From Deltaproteobacteria bacterium (GTDB lineage: Bacteria > Desulfobacterota > Syntrophia > Syntrophales > UBA5619), in the NCBI GenBank assembly GCA_021372695.1, contig JAJFTY010000077.1:1-63982 (forward strand): DNA of 63,982 bases, given 5' to 3'. Position 1 is the stretch's first letter. Each line of letters opens with the position of its first letter. The translations under genes and the position numbers were made by a program. Positions 8,729-17,379 of this stretch are shown piece by piece. The notes under the pieces are model-generated. The model was not told the origin of the DNA. It ran no database searches and saw nothing but the letters and a program-made list of their open reading frames with translations.

Positions 8729-9765
8729 CCGCGAAAAGACGCGCCATCTGGGTCTTCGGCGACTACCGGAACTATTTTCAGAACCGCGTGACCCTCCAGC
8801 TCCTCTCCCGGGCGAAGGAGCTGGCCACCCAGATCGACGCCGAGGTTTGCGCCGTCGTCTTCGGATACCGGACGGACGAGTGGCGGGGCGACAAGCTCTC
8901 CTACAACCCGACCTTCTGCGGGGTCGTGGGCGAGTACATCGCCCACGGCGCCGACAAGGTCTACCTGGCCGACGATCCGCGGCTGGACGCCTACAGCATG
9001 GAAACTTACGCGTTCCTGATGGAGCGCCTGGTCAAGCGGGAGAAGCCGGAGATCATCCTGATCGGGGCCACCACCTTCGGACGGGAGTTCGCACCCCGCC
9101 TGGCCAAGCGGCTGGCAACGGGCCTCACGGCCGACTGCATCGGCCTGGACATCAACGCGGAGGGTCTGCTCGTCCAGACCGCCCCCTCCTTCGGCGGGAA
9201 CCTGGTCGCCCAGATCGTCACCCCGGAGCGGCGGCCCCAGATGGCCACGGTCCGCCCCGGGACCTTCCAGGAGATCCCCCACGACCGCGCCCGGACCGGC
9301 AAGGTGGTGAAGGTGCCCCTGCCAAAAGCCCTCCCCGCCGACCGGGTCCGTCTGATCCGCTCGGAGCATCGGCCCCAGCGGGAGCAGAAGTTGGAGGACG
9401 CGAAGGTGGTCATCTGCGGCGGGCGAGGCCTCGGGAGCAAAAAGAAATTCGCGAAGCTCTTCGAACTGGCGGAACTGCTGGGCGGTGAGGTGGGCGCGAC
9501 GCGTCCGGTCGTCTACGCCGACTGGGCGGACCATGACGCGCTCGTCGGCCAGGCGGGAAAGCACATCAAGCCGCAGATCCTCTTCTCTTTCGGCATCAGC
9601 GGCGCCATCCAGCACACGGCCGCCTGCAACGACGCGAAGTTCGTGATCGCCGTGAACAAGAACCCGAACGCCGCGATGATGAAGCGGGCGGATGTCGCCA
9701 TCGTCTCAGACGCGAATCAGATCTGCACCACCCTCATTCAGGCCCTCAAACGCCGCCTCCGCTGA
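8725..9765 (+). CDS. etfA: Electron transfer flavoprotein, alpha subunit
   Basis: Large Etf subunit that holds FAD, 346 residues, slightly longer than the common 310-330. The C-terminal FAD domain is clear: VVICGGRGLGSKKKF, then GATRPVVYADWADHDALVGQ, then FGISGAIQHTAACNDAKF and AVNKNPNAAMMKRADVAIV. The N-terminal half has the Etf Rossmann-like domain with IGATTFGREFAPRLAKRL. Start ATG 8725 has GGAGAG just upstream and overlaps etfB by 4 bp. It ends at a palindromic repeat. Confidence 0.95.
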   Translation: MTAKRRAIWVFGDYRNYFQNRVTLQLLSRAKELATQIDAEVCAVVFGYRTDEWRGDKLSYNPTFCGVVGEYIAHGADKVYLADDPRLDAYSMETYAFLMERLVKREKPEIILIGATTFGREFAPRLAKRLATGLTADCIGLDINAEGLLVQTAPSFGGNLVAQIVTPERRPQMATVRPGTFQEIPHDRARTGKVVKVPLPKALPADRVRLIRSEHRPQREQKLEDAKVVICGGRGLGSKKKFAKLFELAELLGGEVGATRPVVYADWADHDALVGQAGKHIKPQILFSFGISGAIQHTAACNDAKFVIAVNKNPNAAMMKRADVAIVSDANQICTTLIQALKRRLR

Positions 9766-10015
9766 CAGGCTGTTGACCGGGAGCGCATCCCGCAGTCCCT
9801 GCCGGGAGGCAGGGATCAGGGGCGCAAATAAGAAGGGACGGTTACCTTGCCGGGAAGCCCCGCCCGGCGGGCGGGCTTCCAAAAGGCTCATCTGCTGCGT
9901 TGCGCTGCAAACGTCCCCGGCTTTCGCCGGGGCAGGCGTGCTCGGACGTATTTCACTATACGACTCGCTCTTCGGTTTTTGCGCGCCTTGCATCTAAACC
10001 TTTTTGAACAGCCTG
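9766..10015. repeat. Palindromic intergenic repeat element (about 250 bp)
   Basis: The gap between etfA and the HD gene begins with CAGGCTGTT (9766-9774) and ends with its exact reverse complement AACAGCCTG (10007-10015). Inside are further inverted repeats: a GC-rich stem at 9853-9880 (GGAAGCCC facing GGGCTTCC), and AAAAGG near 9890 matched imperfectly by the arm ending at about 10006. It holds no gene. The structure is that of a non-coding MITE or REP-like element; it may also end transcription from both sides. Confidence 0.65.
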
Positions 10016-10027
10016 GGTTTTGAGCGC

Positions 10028-10582
10028 CTACAGCCCCAGCCGGTCGGCGATTCCCTGCATCGCCGTGAGGGCAATCCCCACGAACTCGTCGAGGGGCAGG
10101 CCGATCATCTCGCATTCCCGGATCGTCTCCCGGTTCACCGACGCCGCGAAGGCCTTCTCCTTCATCCGCTTCGTGATCGACTTCACCTTCACGGGGGCGA
10201 TCTTCCTGTCCGGGTAGACGAGCGCCGTCGCCACGATGAGGCCGGTGACCGTCTCCCCGGCGGCGAGCGCATGCTGGAACTCCGTGCTGCGCGCTTTTCC
10301 ACAGACCCGCTCGTTGTGCATCTTCACGGCATCGATGATTTCGGGATCAATGCCGGCCTCCGCCAGGATCTTTTCCGCCTCCAGGCCGTGGCGGAAAAGA
10401 TCGCCGCCCACGACCTCGATGTCGATGTCGTGCAGGAGCCCGGCGAGGCCCCAGGTCTCCTCATCCCGGCCGAGCCGCCGCGCCAATGCCTGGAGCACGG
10501 CTTCGGCGGCATAGCTGTGGTCCAGCATCCGCTCGTTCTTCACATATTCCTTCAACAGCTCTTCTGCTTCGTTCCTGTTCAC
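10028..10582 (-). CDS. HD-domain protein (putative phosphohydrolase)
   Basis: 184-residue cytosolic protein with a compact HD domain: His22 (DHSYA), the paired H51-D52 in GLLHDIDIE, and further His/Asp positions (FRHGLEAEK, VKMHNERV). Such proteins are metal-dependent phosphohydrolases or nucleotidases; the substrate is unknown. It starts with GTG at 10582 behind AGGAAAGG. It is the last gene of the five-gene minus-strand run that begins at 15859 and lies 26 bp after the peptidase gene. Confidence 0.8.
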   Translation of the reverse strand: MNRNEAEELLKEYVKNERMLDHSYAAEAVLQALARRLGRDEETWGLAGLLHDIDIEVVGGDLFRHGLEAEKILAEAGIDPEIIDAVKMHNERVCGKARSTEFQHALAAGETVTGLIVATALVYPDRKIAPVKVKSITKRMKEKAFAASVNRETIRECEMIGLPLDEFVGIALTAMQGIADRLGL

Positions 10583-10608
10583 TGCCTTTCCTGCTCCTTT
10601 TCGTAAAA

Positions 10609-11721
10609 TCAGGCCGCGGCGACCGCCCCTTTCAGGAGCGCCTCGATGAAGCGCACTCCGGTTTTCAGCTGCTCCACGGCAATGTGCTCCTTGGGTGAAT
10701 GGGCGTCCTCGATGCCGATGCCGAGCCCGATGCAGGGCAAGCCTTTCACGTTGAAGACATTGGCGTCCATGCCGCCGCCGGAGGTCCAGAGGCGGGGCTC
10801 AATGCCCAGGCTGCGCGCGGCGCGGAAGCCGTTCGCCACGACGGGATGGGCCTCCGGAATGGTGAAGGTCACGAAGGGGAACTCCTTGCGGACGGAAAGC
10901 CGGGCGCCCGCGGAGGCGGCCTCTTCCTCGAAGGTCCGCAGTATGGTCTGCACCTCCGTCTCCAGTCTCGCCGCGTTGGTACTCCGGACCTCCATGCTCA
11001 CATCGGCACGGTCCGCGACGATGTTCCGCAGTTTTCCACCACTGATGGGCCCCACATTCGAAGTCGTCTGATGGTCAAGACGGCCGATGCGGAGGCGGGA
11101 GATGGCATTGGCCGCAACGACGATGGCATTGACCCCGGTTTCGGGACTGACGCCGGCATGGGCCGCCTTCCCCGTGACCGTCAGGTCGAGATCGACCTTC
11201 GAGGGCGCCTGATTGACGATCCTGCCCACGGGTCCGTCGCCGTCGAGGACGTAACCGAAGGCGGCCTTCAACTCCGCCTGGAGCGCCTCGGCGCCCGAGA
11301 GGCCCACCTCTTCCTGGACGGTGAAGAGCACCTCGACATCCGGATGGGGGAGACCCTCCCCTTGCAGATCGGCGAGGACGGCCAGGAGGATGGCGACGCC
11401 TGCCTTGTCGTCCGCCCCCAGGACGGTCTCGCCGTTGCTGTAGATCACGCCGTCCCGCACCACCGGGACCATCCCCTCCGTGGGGCCCACGGTATCCATG
11501 TGGGCGCAGAGCAGCACGGCCGGTCCCGGTTGATTGCCCGCGACGCGCACCAGGATGTTTCCGGTGTCGCTGCCCGTCCGGGGGGCCGAATCGTCCACCT
11601 CGAAATTGAGCCCCAATTCCCGGAGCTTGCCGATCAGATATTCCGCGACAGCCCCCTCCTCGCGGGAGAGGCTGTTTAGCGATGCGAGCGCGATGAATTC
11701 ATCCACGACGTTGAGCTTCAT
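10609..11721 (-). CDS. M20 family peptidase (PepT-like)
   Basis: Zinc aminopeptidase of the tripeptidase-like M20 group, 370 residues, cytosolic. Metal ligands are visible: LLCAHMDTVGP (His74, Asp76), GADDKAGVA, and VQEEVGLSGAE, where the paired Glu supply catalysis and zinc binding. The dimerisation domain follows (VTGKAAHAGVSPETGVNAI). The C-terminal half contains WTSGGGMDANVF and the last His, HSPKEH. The start ATG overlaps the stop of the dehydratase subunit (ATGA), so it is tightly coupled to an acyl-CoA gene set. The reason for that link is unclear. Confidence 0.88.
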   Translation of the reverse strand: MKLNVVDEFIALASLNSLSREEGAVAEYLIGKLRELGLNFEVDDSAPRTGSDTGNILVRVAGNQPGPAVLLCAHMDTVGPTEGMVPVVRDGVIYSNGETVLGADDKAGVAILLAVLADLQGEGLPHPDVEVLFTVQEEVGLSGAEALQAELKAAFGYVLDGDGPVGRIVNQAPSKVDLDLTVTGKAAHAGVSPETGVNAIVVAANAISRLRIGRLDHQTTSNVGPISGGKLRNIVADRADVSMEVRSTNAARLETEVQTILRTFEEEAASAGARLSVRKEFPFVTFTIPEAHPVVANGFRAARSLGIEPRLWTSGGGMDANVFNVKGLPCIGLGIGIEDAHSPKEHIAVEQLKTGVRFIEALLKGAVAAA

Positions 11722-12956
11722 GGCTTTTCCCTCCCCTTGAGCAGCTCGATGAAGGCTTCGATCCGGGTCTCGATCTGCCCCTCGGAGAAGCTCCGTTCAT
11801 CGACCATGTCCGCCTCGATCATCACCGTCGGAATCCCCATCTTCTCCCCGACGATCCGCTGGATGTCGTACTGGCCCAGCGAATAGGGCTTACAGCTCCG
11901 GTTGGAGTGCATGACGAGGCCGTCCGCGCTGTACTTTTTCACCATCTCCATCACCTGCCGCGCCATCTCGTCGACGCCGATGTTGAGGTAGATGCGGCTG
12001 TAGCACTCGGCCATCGTTTCCAGAAAGTTGTTCTCGTCGACGTACTTGAGCGAACCGCACCAGGCCGAGGTGTAGGTGTCCGCCACGAGGCAGGCTTCCC
12101 GCGCGGCGAACTTCTCCGAGAGCCACTTCGTCCGGAACCAGACGGGAATGTTGTCCCAGAGGAGCCGGTATTTTTCGTTCGGGACCGCGCCGATCCCTTC
12201 GGCCACGCGCTGCTCCATTTCGGAGAGGAGCAGTTTGTAGTAGTCGATGGCCTGCAGGGTCCCCCGGAGGGTCACGATCAGGGCGAGGTGAAAGAAGGCG
12301 TCGAAGGCGGAAAGCGGCGCGGGCCGGTTCATCGCCGTGTCGAGGACCGCCTGCCAGAGCCGCTGGCCCTCCACGGAGAGCCGCCCGACCTCCTGAAGAC
12401 GGTCCCGATCGAGTCTTTTGCCGCAGGCGGCCTCCAGGAAGACGAGGTACTCCTCGATCTGCCCCTTGACATAGCGCTTCGCCTCCGGAGAAAACCCCGT
12501 GTGGCAGAAGGGGGTATCCAGGATGAAGAGCGGGACCTTGAAATAGCGCGCCTGCACCTCGTACCACTTGAGCACCGTCCCGCAGATGTTGTTGCAGCAG
12601 ACCAGCATGTCGGGGCGCGGAAGACCGCCAATCGGCCCGCCGTTCACCGTCGCGCAGGAGATGTCCGAGCGGGCGTAGGAGCAGAGGTCGCTCGAATAGC
12701 CCATCGCCTCGGCCTTCTGGCAGAGGTCCACCCCCATCTTGCTGGCCCCGATCATCGCACCGTGGTTCTCGGGATAGACCGGGATAACATCCATCGCGAT
12801 CAGGGGCTCCACGGGCCCCCCGCTCGTGATCCAGGCCACCTTCTTCCCGGTCTGCTCCGCGGTCTTGGCATCGATGTAATAGGCCGTCATGATCTCCTTC
12901 ATCTTCTTGACCGCCTTGATTTTCCGCTTTTCCTTCCCTTCGTCCAGTTCCGCCAT
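11718..12956 (-). CDS. 2-hydroxyacyl-CoA dehydratase / benzoyl-CoA reductase family, beta-like subunit
   Basis: Fe-S subunit of a radical dehydratase or aromatic-ring reductase, 412 residues. Family motifs include the Cys blocks SSDLCSYARSDISCA, LVCCNNICGTVLKW and SNRSCKPYSLGQYDI, which supply cluster ligands. The last is close to the form seen in BcrB/BzdO and HgdB-type proteins. Together with the next upstream gene it would form the heterodimer that needs an ATP-driven activator (HgdC or BcrAD type); no activator gene is in this window. ATG 12956 has GGGAGAAG. Substrate could be a 2-hydroxyacyl-CoA or an aromatic acyl-CoA. Confidence 0.85.
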   Translation of the reverse strand: MAELDEGKEKRKIKAVKKMKEIMTAYYIDAKTAEQTGKKVAWITSGGPVEPLIAMDVIPVYPENHGAMIGASKMGVDLCQKAEAMGYSSDLCSYARSDISCATVNGGPIGGLPRPDMLVCCNNICGTVLKWYEVQARYFKVPLFILDTPFCHTGFSPEAKRYVKGQIEEYLVFLEAACGKRLDRDRLQEVGRLSVEGQRLWQAVLDTAMNRPAPLSAFDAFFHLALIVTLRGTLQAIDYYKLLLSEMEQRVAEGIGAVPNEKYRLLWDNIPVWFRTKWLSEKFAAREACLVADTYTSAWCGSLKYVDENNFLETMAECYSRIYLNIGVDEMARQVMEMVKKYSADGLVMHSNRSCKPYSLGQYDIQRIVGEKMGIPTVMIEADMVDERSFSEGQIETRIEAFIELLKGREKP

Positions 12957-12992
12957 CGTCTTCTCCCGATTGATAGTAGTGGGTCCGCTTTC

Positions 12993-14117
12993 TCAGAGCA
13001 TCTCGACAAACGCCTCGAACCGCGTCCTAAGCTGCCCGTCAGCCGGCAGCCGGTCCTCGACCTCCAGGAGCATGCTGGGGATCCTCTCCCGGTCCAGCGC
13101 CTCCTTGAGATAGGGGTAATCGAAGGCGTGGGGATCGCAGAACTTGAGCAGGAAAAAGATCACGCCCTGGGCCTGCCTTTCGTGGACCAGGCGGATGAGG
13201 TGGTCCGCCCGGCCGGTGAGACCCCGATGCTTCGCCGGACAGACGACCCGTGCGAGAACGCGGACGGCAATGGCCTTCATGGGATCGGCCTTCTCGTCGA
13301 CGAGGCCGCTGAAGTAGCGGGAGCCGGTGCAGAGGTCGTCTCCCACGACCGTGCCGCCGGCCTCCTCGATGATCGTGTAGACATCGGGGTGGTTGCAGAC
13401 GCCGCCCGAGAGAAAGAGGCGCTTTTTCGGCCAGGCGGCAACCGCGGAGGCACTCTTCTTCTCCAGTTCCGCGACGACCTGCTCCAGGAGATCGGCCATC
13501 CGGCTCCGGTCCATGATCATCGAGGCGCGGACCAGGGCATAGAGATCGCTCCCGCTGAGGATCTCCGGCCGCTCGCCTCTCAGATCGTATATCCGCGTCA
13601 GGGCAGCGCGGATCCGGTTCATCGTGCGGATCGCGGCCCGGAGGTCGTCGTCGGAGATCTGTCTGCCCAGTTTCTCCCCCAACTCCTCGCGGAAACGGTT
13701 CAGAACGTCGATCAGGTAGAGCGCGGCGCCTTCCGTATCCAGTTTGACCGGCAGGACCACGTCGAGGTGGAAGCAGGCCGGGACATTCAGCCGCCAGATG
13801 TCCGAGAGGCGCTGGATCGAGTCGCAGGTGTGGGGGAAGACGACTCCGTCCAGGAAGTCGAGGCGTCCCGCAAGCGCATCCTCCAGGGCGCCGCGGACCA
13901 GCGAGCAGCAGTAGGATTGCAGGTGCGCCTCGGCCAACTGGATCTTCTGTCCCGAACCAAAGAGCCGGTAGGGGTGCACCCCGGCGGCCAGGATGATCTC
14001 CTCCGGCGCATAGGAGCAGAAGGTGCCGATGATCTTCTTCCCGCTCTCCGCCTTCAACCTTCTTACGTAACCGTCCGGATCCCTCAGGATCTCATGACAC
14101 TCTTCGATTGGCTTCAT
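12993..14117 (-). CDS. 2-hydroxyacyl-CoA dehydratase / benzoyl-CoA reductase family, second subunit
   Basis: 374-residue partner of the previous subunit and a distant homologue of it. Conserved features are GTFCSYAPEEIILAAG near the N-terminus, QSYCCSLVRGALEDAL, FPHTCDSIQRLSDIW and LKFCDPHAFDYPYLKE. The HgdB/BcrC families have these in the same order. I chose ATG 14117, which has AGAGGAG 9 bp upstream; a GTG at 14144 overlapping the ligase stop would add nine residues. It follows an acyl-CoA ligase, so the operon could activate an acid and then dehydrate or reduce its CoA ester. Confidence 0.85.
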   Translation of the reverse strand: MKPIEECHEILRDPDGYVRRLKAESGKKIIGTFCSYAPEEIILAAGVHPYRLFGSGQKIQLAEAHLQSYCCSLVRGALEDALAGRLDFLDGVVFPHTCDSIQRLSDIWRLNVPACFHLDVVLPVKLDTEGAALYLIDVLNRFREELGEKLGRQISDDDLRAAIRTMNRIRAALTRIYDLRGERPEILSGSDLYALVRASMIMDRSRMADLLEQVVAELEKKSASAVAAWPKKRLFLSGGVCNHPDVYTIIEEAGGTVVGDDLCTGSRYFSGLVDEKADPMKAIAVRVLARVVCPAKHRGLTGRADHLIRLVHERQAQGVIFFLLKFCDPHAFDYPYLKEALDRERIPSMLLEVEDRLPADGQLRTRFEAFVEML

Positions 14118-14140
14118 CGATCGGTTCTCCTCTTCCGGAA

Positions 14141-15859
14141 TCACTGTCCGGTGTATTTTCCCTCGGCCTTCAGCTTCGCCACCTCCTGCTGTTCGAGGGT
14201 GTTGAAGGCGATCTTTCCCACCAGGGTGCAGGGAAGGTCGTTCCGGAACTCGATCTCCCGGGGGCAGCTCCAGCGGATCAGATGCTCCTGGCAGTGGTCG
14301 ATCAGCGCCTTCTCCATCTCCGGACCGGCCTTGGCCTGATCCTTCAGGACGACGAACCCCTTGACGCGCTGGACCTGTTTCTCATCGGGAACGCCGATCA
14401 CACAGGCCTTGAGCACCTCCGGATGGCCGTAGAGCACGTCCTCCACCTGGGCGGGGTAGACGTTCATCCCCGAGGACTTGATCATCCGCTTCTGGCGGAG
14501 TTTGAAGTAGAAGAAGCCATCGGCGTCCATCGAGCCGATGTCGCCCGTGTGGAGCCAGACCCTGCCGTCCGCGTGGGTCTTGAGCGTATTGGCCGTCTCC
14601 TCGGGCTGATCGAGGTAGCCCAGCATCACCGCGGGGCCGCTCACGCAGATCTCCCCTTCCGCTCCGACCGGCGCCTCCTCCGTCGTCCCCGAGAGTACGA
14701 TCTTGGCGAGCATGTCGGGGAAGGGGAGCCCCACGCTCCCCTCGCGGTACTGGTTGAGCGGGGTCGCCATGATCGCCGTCACCGCCTCCGTCAGGCCGTA
14801 GCCCTCCAGGAGCTGGGTGTTGCCGCCCCGCTCCCGCACGACCGCCTCGAACCTCTCCTTGACCGGCCGGGGCAGCGTATCGGCGCCGCTGAAGGTCGCC
14901 CGGAGGCAGCTCAGATCGGCTTTCCGGAATACCGGGTTGCTGCTCAGCGCCTCGAAGAGGGTCGGCACGCCGACCACGAAATTCGGCCGTTTCTTCTTGA
15001 TCAGGTCGGCCACGATCTCCGGCGTGAACTGGGGAACGAGGATGCTCTTCCCTCCGCCCATGAAGGCGGCGTTGATGCAGACCCCCAGGCCGAAGCCGTG
15101 GAAAATCGGCAGGATGGCCAGGATCGCATCGCCTCCCCCCAGACTGCCCCAGACCGAGACCTGCATCCCCTCGCTGATGAAGTTGTAACTGGAGAGCATG
15201 ATCCCCTTAGGGACACCCGTGGTCCCGCCGCTGTAGAGGATGACGGCCATCTCGTCCGTGCCCATCTCCGCCTTCGGTGCCCTCGGGTGGCTGGCCCGCA
15301 TGAGGTCGTTCCACCACACAACCAGTTTGTCCTCGGGAACCGGCGGGATCTTTCGCCCCTTGGTCAGGTTGAAGCCGATCTTCTTGACCAGCGGGAGGTA
15401 GTCGGGGATGCGGCAGAGGATCAGGGTCTGCAGCCCCGTCTTCTCCTGGGCCGCCTTGAACTTTCCGTAAAAGACATCCAGGGTCAGCGCAAAGCGGCTC
15501 TTGGCGGTGTTCAGATAAAACTCGATCTCCTTCGTGGGCGAGAGAGGATGGATCATGCTCGCCACCACGCCCAGCTTGTTGGCGGCGTAAAAACAGATGA
15601 TCCCCTGGGGGCACGTCGGCATGGAGATCGTGATCCGGTCTCCCTGCCTGAGGCCGATCGCGGCGAGCGCGTCCGCGCAGCGGTCGATCTCCTCTCCGAA
15701 CTGCCGGTAGGTCGAGGTGTAGCCGAAAAAGTCGTAGGCGATGGCCTCCGGGCTCCGGGAGACCGTCTGCATCAACGCCTCATACATCGTGACCCGCGGA
15801 TAGTCGATGTGTTCGGGGATGGCGCCGTAAAACTTCAGCCAGGGCTTCTGTTCATACAT
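14141..15859 (-). CDS. AMP-forming acyl-CoA synthetase
   Basis: Acid:CoA ligase of the ANL superfamily, 572 residues. It has the ATP loop LYSGGTTGVPKGIMLS (near residue 213), GYGLTEA, HTGDIG near 450 and the hinge region NVYPAQVEDVLYGHPEV. The last part, DLPCTLVGKI, would carry the catalytic Lys. The substrate is an aliphatic or aromatic acid, not resolvable by eye. It is the first gene of the minus-strand operon with the dehydratase-like pair, and ATG 15859 lies behind GGAGG. Confidence 0.9.
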   Translation of the reverse strand: MYEQKPWLKFYGAIPEHIDYPRVTMYEALMQTVSRSPEAIAYDFFGYTSTYRQFGEEIDRCADALAAIGLRQGDRITISMPTCPQGIICFYAANKLGVVASMIHPLSPTKEIEFYLNTAKSRFALTLDVFYGKFKAAQEKTGLQTLILCRIPDYLPLVKKIGFNLTKGRKIPPVPEDKLVVWWNDLMRASHPRAPKAEMGTDEMAVILYSGGTTGVPKGIMLSSYNFISEGMQVSVWGSLGGGDAILAILPIFHGFGLGVCINAAFMGGGKSILVPQFTPEIVADLIKKKRPNFVVGVPTLFEALSSNPVFRKADLSCLRATFSGADTLPRPVKERFEAVVRERGGNTQLLEGYGLTEAVTAIMATPLNQYREGSVGLPFPDMLAKIVLSGTTEEAPVGAEGEICVSGPAVMLGYLDQPEETANTLKTHADGRVWLHTGDIGSMDADGFFYFKLRQKRMIKSSGMNVYPAQVEDVLYGHPEVLKACVIGVPDEKQVQRVKGFVVLKDQAKAGPEMEKALIDHCQEHLIRWSCPREIEFRNDLPCTLVGKIAFNTLEQQEVAKLKAEGKYTGQ

Positions 15860-16017
15860 GAGACATTCCTCCTTCAGGGATGAAGACGAGTCCGGCCGCC
15901 CGGGAAACGCAGCAGGACCGCGATTTCTACATCATCGCTCCTTTTTGGCAGTTGGGGCAACCGTTTGGCGATATCCTACGGAACAAGAGGGCAAAAAACT
16001 TGTTTTTACGGGGTGAA

Positions 16018-16046
16018 ACGATATGGAAAACGGCTCCCTCTGTCAA
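16018..16046 (-). promoter_or_regulatory. Promoter for the acyl-CoA ligase operon
   Basis: On the minus strand TTGACA (16046-16041) and TATCGT (16023-16018) are 17 bp apart, 158 bp before the ligase start. Its -35 box lies 18 bp from the -35 box of the divergent nucleoside-transporter promoter, so the two promoters are back to back. Confidence 0.6.
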
Positions 16047-16064
16047 GCGGTTTCTGGCCGGCGC

Positions 16065-16093
16065 TTGACAGCCCCTGCCCTTTTCTCTATAGT
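16065..16093 (+). promoter_or_regulatory. Promoter for the nucleoside transporter
   Basis: TTGACA (16065-16070), a 17-bp spacer and TATAGT (16088-16093), 35 bp before the start codon. The 16 bases from the -10 box onward (TATAGTGGCCCCAAAA) are repeated exactly at the kor promoter at 23680. Confidence 0.75.
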
Positions 16094-16128
16094 GGCCCCA
16101 AAAGAATTCTCAAGGATTTTGAGGCCTC

Positions 16129-17370
16129 ATGAATCTTCAGGGCATCGTGGGAATCATCTTCTTGACGGGCCTCGCCTGGCTGATCAGCGAGAATCGGCGC
16201 GCCGTTCGCTGGCATGTCATCTTCACGGGTCTTGCCATCCAGTTCGTCCTCGCCCTGATCATGCTCAAGATTCCGTTTTTCGCGGACCTCTTCGCCCTCC
16301 TCAACCGCGCCGTCATCGCCCTCGAACAGGCCACCACGGCGGGCACCAGCTTCGCCTTCGGCTATCTGGGCGGCGGGAATCTCCCCTTTGCCGAAACCTA
16401 TCCCGGATCGTCCTTCATCTTTGCCTTCAAGGCCCTGCCCCTGATCCTGGTCATCAGCGCCCTCTCCTCGCTCCTCTTCTACTGGAAGATCCTGCCGCTC
16501 GTGGTGCGCGCCTTCTCCTGGCTGCTCCAGAAGACCATGCGCGTCGGGGGGGCCGTCGGCGTCGGCGCGGCAGCCAATGTCTTCCTGGGCATGGTGGAGG
16601 CGCCGCTTCTGATCCGGCCCTACCTCGAACGGCTCACCCGCAGCGAGCTCTTCATCACGATGAGCTGCGGCATGGCCAATATCGCGGGAACGGTGATGGT
16701 CCTCTATGCGACGATTCTCGGCCGGGAGATGCCCGACGTGATGGGGCATATCCTCACCGCCTCGATCATCAGCACCCCGGCGGCCATCATGATCTCCCTC
16801 CTGATGATTCCGGAGACGGGGGAGATCACGCTCGGAGGGTATGTCCCGGCCCAGCCGGCGTCCAGCGCCATGGACGCCGTCACCCAGGGCACCTCGGAGG
16901 GGATCCGGCTCTATCTGAACATCATCGCCATGCTGATCGTCCTGATTGCGCTCGTGGCTTTGGGAAACCAGATCCTCGGCCTCCTCCCCCCGTTTCGCGG
17001 GGAGCCGGTGACCCTGCAGCGCCTCCTAGGCTACGTCATGGCGCCCGTGGCCTGGATGATCGGCATCCCCTGGTCGGAAAGCACCACGGCGGGCTTTCTG
17101 CTGGGGGAAAAGACCGTCCTCAACGAGCTCATCGCCTATCTGGATCTCTCCAAACTGCCTGCGGGATCCCTCAGCCCCCGCAGCCGGATCATCATGGTCT
17201 ATGCGCTCTGCGGCTTCGCCAACCTGGCCAGCATGGGCATCCTGATCGGCGGCATGGCGGCGATGGTCAGAAAACGGCGGGAAGAGATCGTCTCCCTGGG
17301 GTTCAAATCGATCCTCAGCGGCACCATGGCGACCTGCATGGTCGGCGCCATCGTCGGCCTGCTGCTCTGA
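16129..17370 (+). CDS. Concentrative nucleoside transporter (NupC/CNT family)
   Basis: Inner-membrane cation:nucleoside symporter, 413 residues, about 10 hydrophobic helices. The N-terminal block (QGIVGIIFLTGLAWLISENR), the GTSFAFGYLGGG segment and GAANVFLGMVEAPLLIRPYL carry the residues that bind nucleoside in CNT proteins. The C-terminal YALCGFANLASMGILIGG is another family signature. ATG 16129 has GAGG upstream. It is monocistronic and ends only 9 bp from the convergent histidine kinase stop, with no terminator hairpin between. Confidence 0.93.
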   Translation: MNLQGIVGIIFLTGLAWLISENRRAVRWHVIFTGLAIQFVLALIMLKIPFFADLFALLNRAVIALEQATTAGTSFAFGYLGGGNLPFAETYPGSSFIFAFKALPLILVISALSSLLFYWKILPLVVRAFSWLLQKTMRVGGAVGVGAAANVFLGMVEAPLLIRPYLERLTRSELFITMSCGMANIAGTVMVLYATILGREMPDVMGHILTASIISTPAAIMISLLMIPETGEITLGGYVPAQPASSAMDAVTQGTSEGIRLYLNIIAMLIVLIALVALGNQILGLLPPFRGEPVTLQRLLGYVMAPVAWMIGIPWSESTTAGFLLGEKTVLNELIAYLDLSKLPAGSLSPRSRIIMVYALCGFANLASMGILIGGMAAMVRKRREEIVSLGFKSILSGTMATCMVGAIVGLLL

Positions 17371-17379
17371 TGGCTCCGA

